The notes beneath the pieces are model-generated. The model saw only the letters and a program-made list of their open reading frames with translations. It was not told the origin of the DNA and did no database searches. Shown here one piece after another: positions 42,563 to 51,305 of a stretch of 64,000 bases of DNA (within the stretch, counting starts at the first letter, position 1; the number at the start of each line of letters is the position of its first letter). Made by a program: the position numbers and the translations under genes. The DNA is from Arthrobacter sp. SPG23 (GTDB taxonomy: Bacteria > Actinomycetota > Actinomycetes > Actinomycetales > Micrococcaceae): NCBI RefSeq assembly GCF_000876655.1, contig NZ_JYCN01000008.1, positions 1 to 64,000 of the forward strand, given 5' to 3'.

Positions 42563-43225
42563 TCAGCTGATTTCGGTGCTGTGCGGGTGCCACGCGCCGG
42601 TGACCAGGTACGTGACTTTCTGGGCGACGGACACGCCGTGGTCTGCGAAGCGTTCAAAGTAGCGGCTGGCCAGGGCGACGTCCACGGTGGTGGCCGGTGA
42701 CTCGTTCCAGTCGCTGCGGGCGATGGCCTTGAAGACGCTCAGGTGGAGGTCGTTGACGGTCGCATTCGCCTTGAGGATGTCACGGGCAACTTCCAGGTCA
42801 CGCGTTTCCAGGAGCTCGGTGAGCTTGTCTGCGATCAGCTGGTCCTGCTCGGCGAAGCTCTTGAAGGTTTCGGCGAGCTGCGCCGGAATCACGTTGGCCG
42901 GGTAGCGGAGCCGCGCCAGCTGGGCGATGTGCCGGGCGAGGTCTCCCATGCGCTCCAGCGAGGCACTCATCCGCAGGGAACCCACGATCATCCGGAGGTC
43001 GCTGGCCACGGGCCCCTGGAGGGCCAGGATGTCGATGGCCCGCTCGTCCAGGCTGTTCTGCAGGAAGTCGATCCTGGCGTCGGCGGCGATGACATCCTGG
43101 GCGAGGTCGACGTCCGCCCCCTCGAAAGCAGTGGTGGCCTTGGCGATGGCCTCGCTCACCAGCTTTGAAATTTCGACGAGCTGCTCGCCCACCTGTGTGA
43201 GCTCCTCCTGAAAAACCTTACGCAC
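42563..43225 (-). CDS. phoU: phosphate signalling regulator PhoU
   Basis: The 220-residue all-helical protein has two PhoU repeats (about 10-100 and 115-205) with the metal-binding ExxxD motifs, for example MGDLARHIAQLARLRY and the later ERFADHGVSVAQKV. PhoU holds the phosphate two-component system in the off state when phosphate is sufficient, working with the PstSCAB transporter. The start is GTG 43225, preceded by AGGAAAGGA; the longer frame has no such signal. It is divergent from senX3, and the shared region contains PHO-box-like repeats. No pst genes are in the window. Confidence 0.96.
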   Translation of the reverse strand: MRKVFQEELTQVGEQLVEISKLVSEAIAKATTAFEGADVDLAQDVIAADARIDFLQNSLDERAIDILALQGPVASDLRMIVGSLRMSASLERMGDLARHIAQLARLRYPANVIPAQLAETFKSFAEQDQLIADKLTELLETRDLEVARDILKANATVNDLHLSVFKAIARSDWNESPATTVDVALASRYFERFADHGVSVAQKVTYLVTGAWHPHSTEIS

Positions 43226-43321
43226 TACGCGTCCTTTCCTTGGAAAACCGTCCCCCACCGAAGTGGCAGCCGGATTTCGTATCACCGCTCTGCAGTCCAA
43301 CTAATAACTCTGTCAGCGTCC

Positions 43322-43361
43322 GGTGAACTGTTACGCACCTATAGGTGAACGTTAGCTGAAC
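43322..43361. promoter_or_regulatory. PHO-box-like array, four units at 11-bp spacing
   Basis: GGTGAAC (43322), ACGCACC (43333, degenerate), GGTGAAC (43344) and GCTGAAC (43355) lie exactly 11 bp apart. GTTCACC direct repeats at 11-bp spacing are the known PHO box of actinobacterial PhoP-type regulators. CACCTATAGGTG within it is also a 12-bp palindrome. It is placed between phoU and senX3, about 60 bp upstream of the senX3 start, consistent with RegX3 binding. Confidence 0.75.
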
Positions 43362-43409
43362 CCGGCCGGGAATCGCATCAGATTCGCTTTGGGCGCCCGG
43401 GGCAGAGCA

Positions 43410-43415
43410 TAAGCT
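43410..43415 (+). promoter_or_regulatory. -10 box TAAGCT, leaderless start of senX3
   Basis: TAAGCT ends 6 bases before GTG 43422; a weak TTTGGG at 43388-43393 is 16 bp upstream of it. Confidence 0.5.
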
Positions 43416-43421
43416 GGAACC

Positions 43422-44651
43422 GTGGATCCTATGCTCATCGGTGTCATCGCGGGCCTCATCGGCCTGTCCTTCGGCATCTTTGGCGTGCTCGCCTTCCGGG
43501 TCAGCGAACAGCAGCGCAAGCTGGTGGATGTTGAATTCGACGAACCGGCGCTGCCGCCCGGCGCCGCGGAGGTGCTCGCCGTCGTCGGCCGTGCCTTCGT
43601 CGTGGTCGACGCGATCGACGGCGTGGTGAGGGCAAGCCCGGCGGCGTATGCCTTCGGCCTCGTCCGCGGCCACACGGTAGTCCACAAGCAGCTCCTGGAC
43701 ATGACGGCGCGGGTGAGGCGCGACGGCGTCATCCTCGAGAAGCAGTTCGAACTGCCCCGGGGTCCGCTGGGCCAGGGGACCATCATCGTCCAGGTCCGGG
43801 CAGCCATGCTCGGTGAGGAATACATCCTGCTGCTGGCGGACGACCGGACCGAGATCACCCGCACCGAGGAGATCCGCAACGACTTCGTGGCCAACGTGTC
43901 CCACGAGCTCAAGACCCCGGTCGGCGCCATATCCCTGCTGGCGGAAGCGCTTGAGTCCTCGGCGGATGACGAAGAGGCCGTCCGCCGCTTCGCCAAGCGG
44001 ATGCAGAAGGAATCGACCCGGCTGGCCGCGCTGGTGCAGGACATCATTGAACTCTCCCGGCTGCAGGGCGCCAACGTTGCCCAGCAGGGGCACGCGGTGG
44101 ACATCAACTCCGTCATCACCGAGGCCGTGGACCGTTCGCAGCTTCCCGCCGAAAGCAAGAACATCTCCATTGTGGTCGGCGGCCATGTGGACGCCATGGT
44201 CTACGGGGACCAGGACCTGCTCGTGACGGCGCTGCGGAACCTGATCGACAACGCCATCCGCTATTCTCCGGAGAACACCAAGGTGGGCGTCGGCGTTCGC
44301 GCCAAGGAAGGGCTGATCTCCATCTCTGTCACCGACCAGGGGGACGGCCTCAGCCCGGAGGACCAGGAACGCGTCTTTGAACGCTTTTACCGTGTGGACG
44401 CCGCCAGGTCGCGGCAGACCGGCGGTACCGGCCTGGGCCTGAGCATCGTCAAGCACGTTATTTCCAACCACGGCGGGGAAGTGACGCTGTGGTCGCAGCC
44501 CGGCCAGGGGTCCACCTTCACCATCAGGCTTCCAGAGATGGAGGGGCAGGACGACGGCGACGCCTCCGCGGCGCCGGCAGCGGCCGCCCGCAGCACCTCA
44601 CTACACAGTAACGACGCCTCCGGCGTCCATGAGCAAGGAGCCAGCGCTTGA
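43422..44651 (+). CDS. senX3: sensor histidine kinase SenX3 (phosphate response)
   Basis: The 409-residue kinase has one N-terminal membrane helix (about 4-25), a PAS-like domain (about 45-140), a HisKA domain with the phospho-acceptor His161 in NVSHELKTP, and an HATPase domain with NLIDNAIRYSPEN, DQGDGLSPED and GGTGLGLSIVKHV. It phosphorylates RegX3 when phosphate is low, antagonised by PhoU. The start GTG 43422 follows its -10 box by 6 bases. The stop codon overlaps the regX3 TTG start, so the two are translated together. Confidence 0.96.
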   Translation: MDPMLIGVIAGLIGLSFGIFGVLAFRVSEQQRKLVDVEFDEPALPPGAAEVLAVVGRAFVVVDAIDGVVRASPAAYAFGLVRGHTVVHKQLLDMTARVRRDGVILEKQFELPRGPLGQGTIIVQVRAAMLGEEYILLLADDRTEITRTEEIRNDFVANVSHELKTPVGAISLLAEALESSADDEEAVRRFAKRMQKESTRLAALVQDIIELSRLQGANVAQQGHAVDINSVITEAVDRSQLPAESKNISIVVGGHVDAMVYGDQDLLVTALRNLIDNAIRYSPENTKVGVGVRAKEGLISISVTDQGDGLSPEDQERVFERFYRVDAARSRQTGGTGLGLSIVKHVISNHGGEVTLWSQPGQGSTFTIRLPEMEGQDDGDASAAPAAAARSTSLHSNDASGVHEQGASA

Positions 44652-45328
44652 GCAGGATTCTCATAGTCGAGGACGAGGAGTCGTTCAGCGACCCGCTGTC
44701 CTACCTTCTGGGCAAGGAAGGATTCGAGGTGGAGGTCGTGGATAACGGCCTGGACGCCATCACGGAGTTCGACCGGAACGGGGCTGACCTGGTGCTCCTG
44801 GACCTCCAGCTGCCCGGCCAGTCCGGCACCGAAGTGTGCCGGCAGCTTCGCCAGCGTTCCACCGTCCCTGTCATCATGCTGACAGCCAAGGACGCTGAAA
44901 TCGATAAGGTCGTGGGGCTGGAACTCGGGGCTGACGACTACGTCACCAAACCGTATTCATCCCGGGAACTCGTTGCCCGGGTCAGGGCGGTCCTGCGGCG
45001 GCAGGGCGAGCCCGAGGAGCTCATCACCAACACGGTCCAGGCCGGTCCCGTGCGGATGGACGTCGAACGCCACGTGGTGAGCGTGGACGGCGAGCAGGTA
45101 TCGCTGCCGCTGAAGGAATTCGAACTGCTGGAGATGCTGCTCCGCAATTCAGGCCGGGTGCTGACCCGCGGCCAGTTGATCGACCGGGTCTGGGGGTCCG
45201 ATTACGTTGGCGACACCAAGACCCTTGATGTCCACGTCAAAAGGCTGCGCAGCAAGATCGAGCCGGACCCGTCGGCACCGCGGTACCTCGTGACGGTCCG
45301 CGGCCTGGGCTACAAGTTCGAACCCTAG
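44648..45328 (+). CDS. regX3: response regulator RegX3 (OmpR/PhoB family)
   Basis: The 226-residue regulator has a receiver domain with acidic pocket VEDEE, phospho-acceptor Asp52 (LLDLQLPG) and Lys101 (TKPYS), and a C-terminal winged helix (about 130-226) with TKTLDVHVKRLRSKIE and the final VRGLGYKFEP. It controls phosphate-starvation genes. The start is TTG 44648, overlapping the senX3 stop as TTGA; AAGGAG 8 bases before supports this unusual start. A terminator follows at 45447. Confidence 0.96.
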   Translation: MSRILIVEDEESFSDPLSYLLGKEGFEVEVVDNGLDAITEFDRNGADLVLLDLQLPGQSGTEVCRQLRQRSTVPVIMLTAKDAEIDKVVGLELGADDYVTKPYSSRELVARVRAVLRRQGEPEELITNTVQAGPVRMDVERHVVSVDGEQVSLPLKEFELLEMLLRNSGRVLTRGQLIDRVWGSDYVGDTKTLDVHVKRLRSKIEPDPSAPRYLVTVRGLGYKFEP

Positions 45329-45340
45329 GCAACACCGCCC

Positions 45341-45400
45341 CCGGCACACCGGCCCCCCGGCACACCGGCACACCGGCCCCCCCGGCACACCGGCCCCCCG
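45341..45400. repeat. CGGCACACCGGCC low-complexity repeats after regX3
   Basis: Several imperfect copies of CCGGCACACCGGCCCC alternate over 60 bp between the regX3 stop and the terminator. They are non-coding and probably unstable in length. Confidence 0.75.
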
Positions 45401-45446
45401 GCGCGCCGGGCAGGGCGAAACCGGCGCAACACAACCGGACAGCACA

Positions 45447-45481
45447 AAAGGAGGGCTCCCGCGCGGCGGGAGCCCTCCTTT
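45447..45481. terminator. bidirectional terminator between regX3 and the lipoprotein gene
   Basis: The 16-bp arms AAAGGAGGGCTCCCGC and GCGGGAGCCCTCCTTT are perfectly complementary with a 3-nt loop. The A/T ends give a short T tract in both directions, between convergent genes. Confidence 0.9.
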
Positions 45482-45494
45482 CTGGTGTTGCGAG

Positions 45495-46046
45495 CTAGTG
45501 GCTTTCGCTGCTCGTGGGAGTCGGCGTAGCGGTCCCGGACGGGGTGGGTTCGCTGCCTTCCGGCAGGTACTGCTTGTACTCGGGCAGCGTGGCGTCCAGC
45601 ACGGGCACCTTGACCTTGGCGGTCTGGTTGGTGCCGTCCTCGGAAATGGTGACCTCGGACAGGGAGCCCGGGATGGCGCCCGTGGTGCTGAGGATCGCCG
45701 GATCCGCGGATTCGTTGAGGAGGGTGTAGGAGTTCTTCTTCACAGGCACCTGCGTCTGTGAGCCTCCCGCACCGTTGATGGTCAGCTTGACGTCGCTGGA
45801 CGAGGAATTGTAAACAGCGCCGACCACGCGGCCCGGCTTGTCCTCGCCGGTGGAAACGATCATGAAGTTGCGGATCTGGAGGGGGCCCAGATCTTCCCTG
45901 GTGCCGTCAGACGCCGAGTACTGCTCAGAAGTTTGCTGCGGGTTGATGTAGCCGCAGCCGGTCACGGACAGCAGGCCGATGGCAAGTGCTGCCGTTGCCA
46001 TTGCCAGCTTGCCGCGCTGGCCCCGGTTCATCGCAGTGAAACGCAC
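45495..46046 (-). CDS. secreted lipoprotein, 183 aa, unknown function
   Basis: The protein has a lipoprotein signal peptide with lipobox VTGC, then GYINPQQTSEQYSASDGTRE, which resembles small actinobacterial lipoproteins beside carD/phosphate genes. A beta-rich middle (about 55-150) is followed by a Pro/Thr/Ser-rich tail. The start GTG 46046 is chosen because AAGGAG lies 8 bases before it; ATG 46031 is a shorter alternative. TAGGCT on the minus strand at 46093-46088 is a possible -10. The role, perhaps in copper or phosphate handling, cannot be assigned. Confidence 0.85.
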   Translation of the reverse strand: MRFTAMNRGQRGKLAMATAALAIGLLSVTGCGYINPQQTSEQYSASDGTREDLGPLQIRNFMIVSTGEDKPGRVVGAVYNSSSSDVKLTINGAGGSQTQVPVKKNSYTLLNESADPAILSTTGAIPGSLSEVTISEDGTNQTAKVKVPVLDATLPEYKQYLPEGSEPTPSGTATPTPTSSESH

Positions 46047-46219
46047 GTCACGCACTCCTTGAGAGTCTTGAAACATTATTCAGCCATAGCCTATCCTCAA
46101 ACGGTCTCAAACAAGGATTCGGGCGGTACACATTAACGTCCGGAAACCCGTCCCGCCTGACCGCTCCGTACCCTGTCGGCTGCGCCGCAACCCTGGCCGC
46201 CGGCTGCCTCCGTCTGCCC

Positions 46220-46248
46220 TTGGCACGCCCCTCCCGATGCACTAATAT
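46220..46248 (+). promoter_or_regulatory. SigA-type promoter upstream of carD
   Basis: TTGGCA at 46220-46225 and TAATAT at 46243-46248 are 17 bp apart, a near-consensus housekeeping promoter. It predicts a carD leader of about 128 nt. A weaker TTGATT/TATTTA pair at 46276/46298 is also seen. The rest of the 336-bp gap (46047-46382) shows no coding frame. Confidence 0.65.
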
Positions 46249-46382
46249 CCGCATCCGTCAAGGGGTTGAAGGGGGTTGATTGGCCCCATTTTCCTTGTAT
46301 TTACTGGGTTCGAGGCCCCGATCCGTGCCAGTTGTATGCCTTAATCGTGATAAACTGGTCTGCGGGAAAGGGGAAAGTCCAC

Positions 46383-46865
46383 ATGGTTTTTGAGGTCGGC
46401 GAGACAGTAGTTTACCCTCACCACGGTGCAGCAAAAATTGAAGAAATCAAGATGCGCACCATCAAGGGCGAAGAGAAAATGTATCTCAAGCTCAAGGTGG
46501 CCCAGGGTGATCTGACCATTGAAGTTCCAGCAGAGAACGTTGACCTTGTTGGTGTTCGTGACGTAGTGGGCAAAGAAGGTTTGGAGCATGTCTTTGACGT
46601 GCTGCGGGCCGAGTTCACTGAAGAGCCTACCAACTGGTCGCGTCGTTACAAGGCAAATCTGGAGAAGCTTGCTTCCGGGGACGTCATCAAGGTGGCAGAG
46701 GTCGTTCGCGATCTGTGGCGCCGGGATCACGACCGCGGCCTTTCCGCAGGTGAGAAGCGTATGCTGGCCAAGGCCCGCCAGATTCTGATTTCAGAACTGG
46801 CACTGGCTGAAAAGACGGATGAAGAGAAGGCTGCAAGCGTTCTCGACGAAGTCTTGGCTTCCTAA
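46383..46865 (+). CDS. carD: CarD-family RNA polymerase-binding regulator
   Basis: The 160-residue protein has an N-terminal Tudor-like RNA-polymerase-interaction domain (about 1-55, [19 protein letters not shown]) and a C-terminal helical DNA-binding domain with the conserved Trp in [13 protein letters not shown]. CarD stabilises open promoter complexes, notably at rRNA promoters, and is essential in mycobacteria. ATG 46383 is preceded by AAAGGGGAAAG. It has its own terminator and precedes ispD-ispF, the conserved actinobacterial order. Confidence 0.97.
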   Translation: MVFEVGETVVYPHHGAAKIEEIKMRTIKGEEKMYLKLKVAQGDLTIEVPAENVDLVGVRDVVGKEGLEHVFDVLRAEFTEEPTNWSRRYKANLEKLASGDVIKVAEVVRDLWRRDHDRGLSAGEKRMLAKARQILISELALAEKTDEEKAASVLDEVLAS

Positions 46866-46871
46866 GAATTG

Positions 46872-46908
46872 AACCCCGGTGGCTCACCAGCCGCCGGGGT
46901 TTCTTTTT
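46872..46908 (+). terminator. intrinsic terminator of carD
   Basis: AACCCCGGTGGCT pairs with AGCCGCCGGGGTT with one mismatch, followed by TTTCTTTTT. It begins 6 bases after the carD stop. Confidence 0.9.
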
Positions 46909-46964
46909 GCCCTTTTTTGGACAAAATCCGGGATTTCGCCCGGCGCCGGAAGGGCCCGGCCACG

Positions 46965-46970
46965 TAGTGT
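46965..46970 (+). promoter_or_regulatory. -10 box TAGTGT, leaderless start of ispD
   Basis: TAGTGT ends 7 bases before ATG 46978, which begins the conserved protein; the upstream open stretch overlaps the carD terminator and is not coding. Confidence 0.5.
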
Positions 46971-46977
46971 TGTGCCC

Positions 46978-47799
46978 ATGACTGCAACAGAAATTTCCGC
47001 CGGAGCCGCGCCGGATGACGGGGAACACGCCCCCCGTCCCGTGGTAGCCGTGGTGTTGGTCGCGGCCGGGTCCGGGCAGCGGCTCGGTTATGGTATGCCC
47101 AAGGCGAGGGTCCCCCTCGGCGGGGAACCCATCCTGATGCACGCGCTGCGCGGGATCGTTTCCTCAGGCGTCGCGCAGCAGGTCTGCGTCGCGCTTCCGC
47201 CGGGCGACGGAGCACTCCGGCGGATGTGCGATGACTTCACAGGCGAACTCGCCGACGGCGGGCCGCTGCTGACGATCGTCGACGGCGGTGCCACGCGTAC
47301 CGAATCGGTCCGTTCGGCCTTGGCAGCCCTGGAAGAGGGCACCCAGGCTGTGCTGGTCCACGACGCCGCCCGCGCCCTGACGCCGGAGTCTGTCTTCCAT
47401 CGCGTGGTGGACTCCCTGGCGGCTGGCGCCCTGGCGGTCATCCCCGTGATACCCGTGGTGGACACCGTCAAGACCGTTGAAGCAACCAGCGACGAGGACG
47501 CACGGATTGCGCCGGAGATGGTGGTGGGCACGGCACCGCGGGAGAAGCTGCGCGCCGTGCAGACCCCGCAGGGATTCGACCTTGGCACGCTATTGAAGGC
47601 GCACCGGGAGGCTGCCGGCTTCGACGAAGCCCAGGCCGCCGCCATAACGGATGACGCCATGCTGGTGGAACGGCTGGGTGTCCCGGTCCATGCTGTCCGC
47701 GGAGCCAGCCAGTCACTGAAGATCACCACTCCCTTGGACCTCATCATTGCCGAGGGCCTGCTGGAAGGGCCGCTCGGCGCACGCTGGGTGGAGGGCTGA
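46978..47799 (+). CDS. ispD: 2-C-methyl-D-erythritol 4-phosphate cytidylyltransferase
   Basis: The 273-residue enzyme makes CDP-methylerythritol in the MEP isoprenoid pathway. It has the nucleotide-binding [18 protein letters not shown] (here about 28-45), [24 protein letters not shown], and the C-terminal [12 protein letters not shown] and [10 protein letters not shown]. Length is slightly above average because of a 20-residue N-terminal extension. The stop is 2 bp before the ispF start, so the two genes are one operon. Confidence 0.96.
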   Translation: MTATEISAGAAPDDGEHAPRPVVAVVLVAAGSGQRLGYGMPKARVPLGGEPILMHALRGIVSSGVAQQVCVALPPGDGALRRMCDDFTGELADGGPLLTIVDGGATRTESVRSALAALEEGTQAVLVHDAARALTPESVFHRVVDSLAAGALAVIPVIPVVDTVKTVEATSDEDARIAPEMVVGTAPREKLRAVQTPQGFDLGTLLKAHREAAGFDEAQAAAITDDAMLVERLGVPVHAVRGASQSLKITTPLDLIIAEGLLEGPLGARWVEG

Positions 47800-47801
47800 A
47801 C

Positions 47802-48296
47802 GTGGCACCTCCCATCATTCCCAGAACCGGCATCGGCATCGACGTCCATGCTTTTGCCGCCCCGGACAGCCCGCGGGCGCTCTGGCTGGGCGGACTTCTG
47901 TGGGAAGGCGAGCAGGGCCTGGCCGGGCACTCCGATGGCGATCCCGTGGCCCACGCGGCTGCAGATGCACTGTTTTCGGCCGCCGGAATAGGGGATCTCG
48001 GCACCCATTTCGGCACGGACCGCCCTGAATTCGCAGGCGCCTCCGGCGTGACCCTCCTAGCCGAGGCCGCCCGCATTGTGCGGGCGGAAGGGTTTGAGAT
48101 AGGGAACATCGCGGTGCAGTTTGTCGGCAACAGGCCCAAATTCGGTCCGCGCCGGGAGGAATCCCAGACGGTCCTGAGTGCTGCGGCGGACGCCCCCGTC
48201 AGCGTCAGCGCCACCACCAGCGACGGCCTCGGCTTCACCGGCCGCGGGGAAGGCATCTCGGCCCTCGCTACCGCGTTGGTGTACCGGACGGGCTGA
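47802..48296 (+). CDS. ispF: 2-C-methyl-D-erythritol 2,4-cyclodiphosphate synthase
   Basis: The 164-residue enzyme performs the ring-closing step after IspD and IspE. Zinc ligands Asp14 and His16 (GIDVHAF) and His43 (AGHSDGDPV) are present, as are the substrate motifs DLGTHFGTD and the C-terminal [16 protein letters not shown]. The GTG start at 47802 is 2 bp after ispD. The ispE gene is not in the window. Confidence 0.97.
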   Translation: MAPPIIPRTGIGIDVHAFAAPDSPRALWLGGLLWEGEQGLAGHSDGDPVAHAAADALFSAAGIGDLGTHFGTDRPEFAGASGVTLLAEAARIVRAEGFEIGNIAVQFVGNRPKFGPRREESQTVLSAAADAPVSVSATTSDGLGFTGRGEGISALATALVYRTG

Positions 48297-48364
48297 AGCA
48301 GGGCCGGCGTTTCGCCTAGGCTTAAGGGAGTCATTTCCCAGCCGAACACTCCAGGAGACCCCTC

Positions 48365-48691
48365 GTGAAGAAGCCGCTTGCCGCCGTCGTACTCGTTGCA
48401 GGGATGCTGCTGACCGGCTGCGGCACTCCGAAGATGAGCGTTGAGGAAAGCTGCAAGTTCCTCAACGGGGACACTTTCGTCCCCACCGGAAACCAGCAGC
48501 AGCAGGCTGACCAGATCGCCAAGCATTACCAGGAAGTGGCGGACAAGATGGCCCCTGAGGTTGCCGGACCCATCCAAAAAATGGCGGACGTCATGAAGAA
48601 GGTGGCCGAAACGTCGCTGGGCACCAAGAGCTCCGAACAGACAAAGCAGCTGAGCGAACAGAACAACAAGATCGGCGAAGTCTGCAAATAG
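48365..48691 (+). CDS. small lipoprotein, 108 aa
   Basis: The GTG start at 48365 follows AGGAG by 8 bases. A lipoprotein signal peptide ends at the lipobox LLTGC. The mature part is a short helical domain with two cysteines (ESCKFLNGD and the final EVCK) that could form a disulfide. No family is recognised. It lies between ispF and cysS, with cysS having its own leaderless promoter. Confidence 0.82.
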   Translation: MKKPLAAVVLVAGMLLTGCGTPKMSVEESCKFLNGDTFVPTGNQQQQADQIAKHYQEVADKMAPEVAGPIQKMADVMKKVAETSLGTKSSEQTKQLSEQNNKIGEVCK

Positions 48692-48723
48692 CTCTGGTGG
48701 GCACCGCCCTAAAGGCCATCGGC

Positions 48724-48729
48724 TAATCT
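48724..48729 (+). promoter_or_regulatory. -10 box TAATCT, leaderless start of cysS
   Basis: TAATCT ends 6 bases before GTG 48736; no ribosome-binding sequence is present. Confidence 0.5.
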
Positions 48730-48735
48730 GGAGCG

Positions 48736-50205
48736 GTGACCCTGCGCTTTTACGACACAGCATCCGCCGAAGTCCGCGACTTCGTCCCTCTGATACCGGG
48801 CAAGGTGAGCCTGTATTACTGCGGCGCGACGGTGCAGGGCCTGCCGCACGTGGGGCACATCCGGTCGGCCATTGCCTTCGACCAGCTCACCCGGTGGCTG
48901 GAGTACCGCGGCTTCCGTGTGACAGTGGTCCGCAACGTCACCGACATCGACGACAAAATCCTCGCCAAGTCCGCACTCTCCTTTGAACCGGACTTCGAGG
49001 AAGGCCCGGACGACATCCGCGAGGAAGAATGGTGGGCGCTGGCCTACCGCTACGAACAGGCGTTCCTCAAGGCCTACGACACGCTCGGCGTTTCCCGCCC
49101 CACGTACGAGCCGCGCGCCACCGGCCACATTCCGGAAATGCACGCCCTGATCCAGCGGCTGATCGACCGCGGCCACGCTTACCCGGCCCTCGACGACTCC
49201 GGCGACGTCTACTTCGATGTCCGCTCCTGGAACCGCTACGGTTCGCTCACCCGCCAGAAGATCGATGACATGCAGGGAGCTCCCGACGCCGACCCCCGGG
49301 GAAAGAAGGATCCGAGGGACTTTGCGCTGTGGAAGGGCCACAAGGAGGGGGAGCCGACGACGGCCAGCTGGGTTTCGCCCTGGGGAGCCGGCCGTCCGGG
49401 CTGGCATCTGGAGTGCTCGGCCATGGTCACCAAATACCTCGGCACCGAATTCGACATCCACGGCGGCGGCCTGGACCTCCGGTTCCCGCACCATGAAAAC
49501 GAAATGGCCCAGTCCCAGGCGGCAGGGCACCCCTTCGCCAACTTCTGGATGCACAACGGCATGGTGACGTACCAGGGCGAAAAGATGTCCAAGTCCATCG
49601 GCAACACCGTCAGCCCGGCGGAAATGCTGGAACTCGCTTCGCCGCGGGTGGTGCGTTACTACCTTGGCCAGGCACAGTACCGCTCCGTGCTGGACTACCA
49701 GCCCACCTCGCTGCAGGAGGCGGCCGCCGCGATGGAACGGATCGACGGCTTCGTGGCCCGCGCCGTGCGGACGCTGTCTGACGACGGCTTGTCCGGTGCA
49801 GGCTCCTTGCTGTTCGGCAGGTCCGGCGAGGTTCCGGACGCCTTCGCCGCGGCCATGGACGACGACCTCAATGTTCCGCAGGCGCTGGCCGCCCTGCATG
49901 ACACCGTGCGGGCCGGGAACACCGCCCTCACCGCAGGCGACAACGCCGCGGCACGGACTGCCCTGCACTCGGTAACCGACATGCTCCGCGTCCTGGGCCT
50001 GAACGATGTCGCAGCCCCCGCACGGGACGACCACGCGGACACGGCACTGGGCGTCCTCGTCGAAGCCCAGCTGGGCGCCCGGGCACAGGCGCGGGCCACC
50101 AAGGACTGGGCGGCGTCGGACGCCATCCGGGACACTTTGGCCGCGGCGGGCGTCGTCGTCGAGGATGGTCCGGACGGTGCCAGCTGGAGCCTCAAGCGCG
50201 GCTGA
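48736..50205 (+). CDS. cysS: cysteinyl-tRNA synthetase
   Basis: The 489-residue class I synthetase charges tRNA-Cys. It has the zinc ligand Cys in [10 protein letters not shown], the HIGH motif as HVGH, ECSAM and HHENEMAQ zinc-site segments, and the KMSKSIGN loop. Length is normal. MshC, the related mycothiol ligase, is shorter and is ruled out by the C-terminal anticodon-binding region. It is followed by rlmB after 89 bp, a usual actinobacterial pairing. Confidence 0.96.
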   Translation: MTLRFYDTASAEVRDFVPLIPGKVSLYYCGATVQGLPHVGHIRSAIAFDQLTRWLEYRGFRVTVVRNVTDIDDKILAKSALSFEPDFEEGPDDIREEEWWALAYRYEQAFLKAYDTLGVSRPTYEPRATGHIPEMHALIQRLIDRGHAYPALDDSGDVYFDVRSWNRYGSLTRQKIDDMQGAPDADPRGKKDPRDFALWKGHKEGEPTTASWVSPWGAGRPGWHLECSAMVTKYLGTEFDIHGGGLDLRFPHHENEMAQSQAAGHPFANFWMHNGMVTYQGEKMSKSIGNTVSPAEMLELASPRVVRYYLGQAQYRSVLDYQPTSLQEAAAAMERIDGFVARAVRTLSDDGLSGAGSLLFGRSGEVPDAFAAAMDDDLNVPQALAALHDTVRAGNTALTAGDNAAARTALHSVTDMLRVLGLNDVAAPARDDHADTALGVLVEAQLGARAQARATKDWAASDAIRDTLAAAGVVVEDGPDGASWSLKRG

Positions 50206-50294
50206 GTTCCGCAGGACCGGGCGCCGGACCGGCGATTTAGCCTGAGTAAGTAGACTGGAGGTCAGACTTACTCAACAAAGCAAGGGTGAAACTC

Positions 50295-51281
50295 ATGGCC
50301 AACAACGGTCGCCGGTCGGTCAAAGCAAAGAAGGGCCCCACCATCGGAACGGGTGGCCACGGCCGCAAGGCCCTCGAGGGCAAGGGCCCCACTCCCAAGG
50401 CGGAGGACCGCCCGTACCACAAGGCCCACAAGAACAAGCAGCTTGCTGAGCGGTCCGCCGCCAAGCGTCCGGGCGCAGCCCGCGGCGCCGGTGCGCGCTC
50501 AGGTCCGAAGGGCCGTGCCACGGAGGAAGTCGTCACCGGACGCAACTCGGTGGTTGAAGCGCTTCGCGCCGGGATCCCGGCCAAGGCCCTCCACGTTGCC
50601 ATCCGCATTGAGATGGATGACCGTGTCAAGGAGTCCCTCAAGCTCGCGGCCGAACGCGGCATTCCGCTGCTGGAAACCGGCAAGCCGGAACTGGACCGGA
50701 TGACGGACGACGCCATCCACCAGGGCCTCGTGCTGCAGATCCCGCCCTACGAATACCAGGACGCGTACGAGCTCGCCGAGGAAACCGTGGAGAGCTGGAA
50801 GAAGGGCCACGTTGCCAACGCGCCGCTCTTCGTCGCACTGGACGGCATCACCGATCCGCGCAACCTTGGCGCGATCATCCGGTCCGTGTCGGCCTTCAGC
50901 GGCCACGGCGTCATCGTGCCGGAGCGCCGCTCGGTCGGCGTCACTGCCTCCGCCTGGAAGACCAGCGCCGGCGCAGCCGTCCGCGTTCCGGTGGCGCGCG
51001 CCGCCAACTTGAACAACACACTCAAGGCGTTCAAGAACATGGGCATCTACGTGCTGGGCCTCGACGGCGACGGCGACGTCTCGCTGCCGGACCTCAGCCT
51101 GGCCAAGGAACCCGTGTGCATTGTGGTCGGTTCCGAGGGCAAGGGCCTGAGCCGCCTGGTCCGCGAAAACTGCGACCAGATCGTCTCGATCCCGATCGAC
51201 TCGGCGATGGAATCGCTCAACGCCTCCATGGCCGTCGGCATTTCCCTGTACGAAATTTCCAGGCAGCGCGCCGCGAAGTAG
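50295..51281 (+). CDS. rlmB: 23S rRNA (guanosine-2251-2'-O)-methyltransferase RlmB
   Basis: The 328-residue SpoU/TrmH-family enzyme methylates G2251 in the peptidyl-transferase loop. The first 70 residues are a basic, Gly/Lys-rich extension, followed by the substrate-binding domain (TGRNSVVEALRAG) and the SPOUT knot with DGITDPRNLGAIIRS, VGSEGKGLSRLV and SIPIDSAMESLNASMA. ATG 50295 is preceded by AAGGG at 9 bases; a GTG at 50286 is a less likely start. Confidence 0.95.
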   Translation: MANNGRRSVKAKKGPTIGTGGHGRKALEGKGPTPKAEDRPYHKAHKNKQLAERSAAKRPGAARGAGARSGPKGRATEEVVTGRNSVVEALRAGIPAKALHVAIRIEMDDRVKESLKLAAERGIPLLETGKPELDRMTDDAIHQGLVLQIPPYEYQDAYELAEETVESWKKGHVANAPLFVALDGITDPRNLGAIIRSVSAFSGHGVIVPERRSVGVTASAWKTSAGAAVRVPVARAANLNNTLKAFKNMGIYVLGLDGDGDVSLPDLSLAKEPVCIVVGSEGKGLSRLVRENCDQIVSIPIDSAMESLNASMAVGISLYEISRQRAAK

Positions 51282-51305
51282 GATCCCGTCTCACCGGGGA
51301 CGGGC

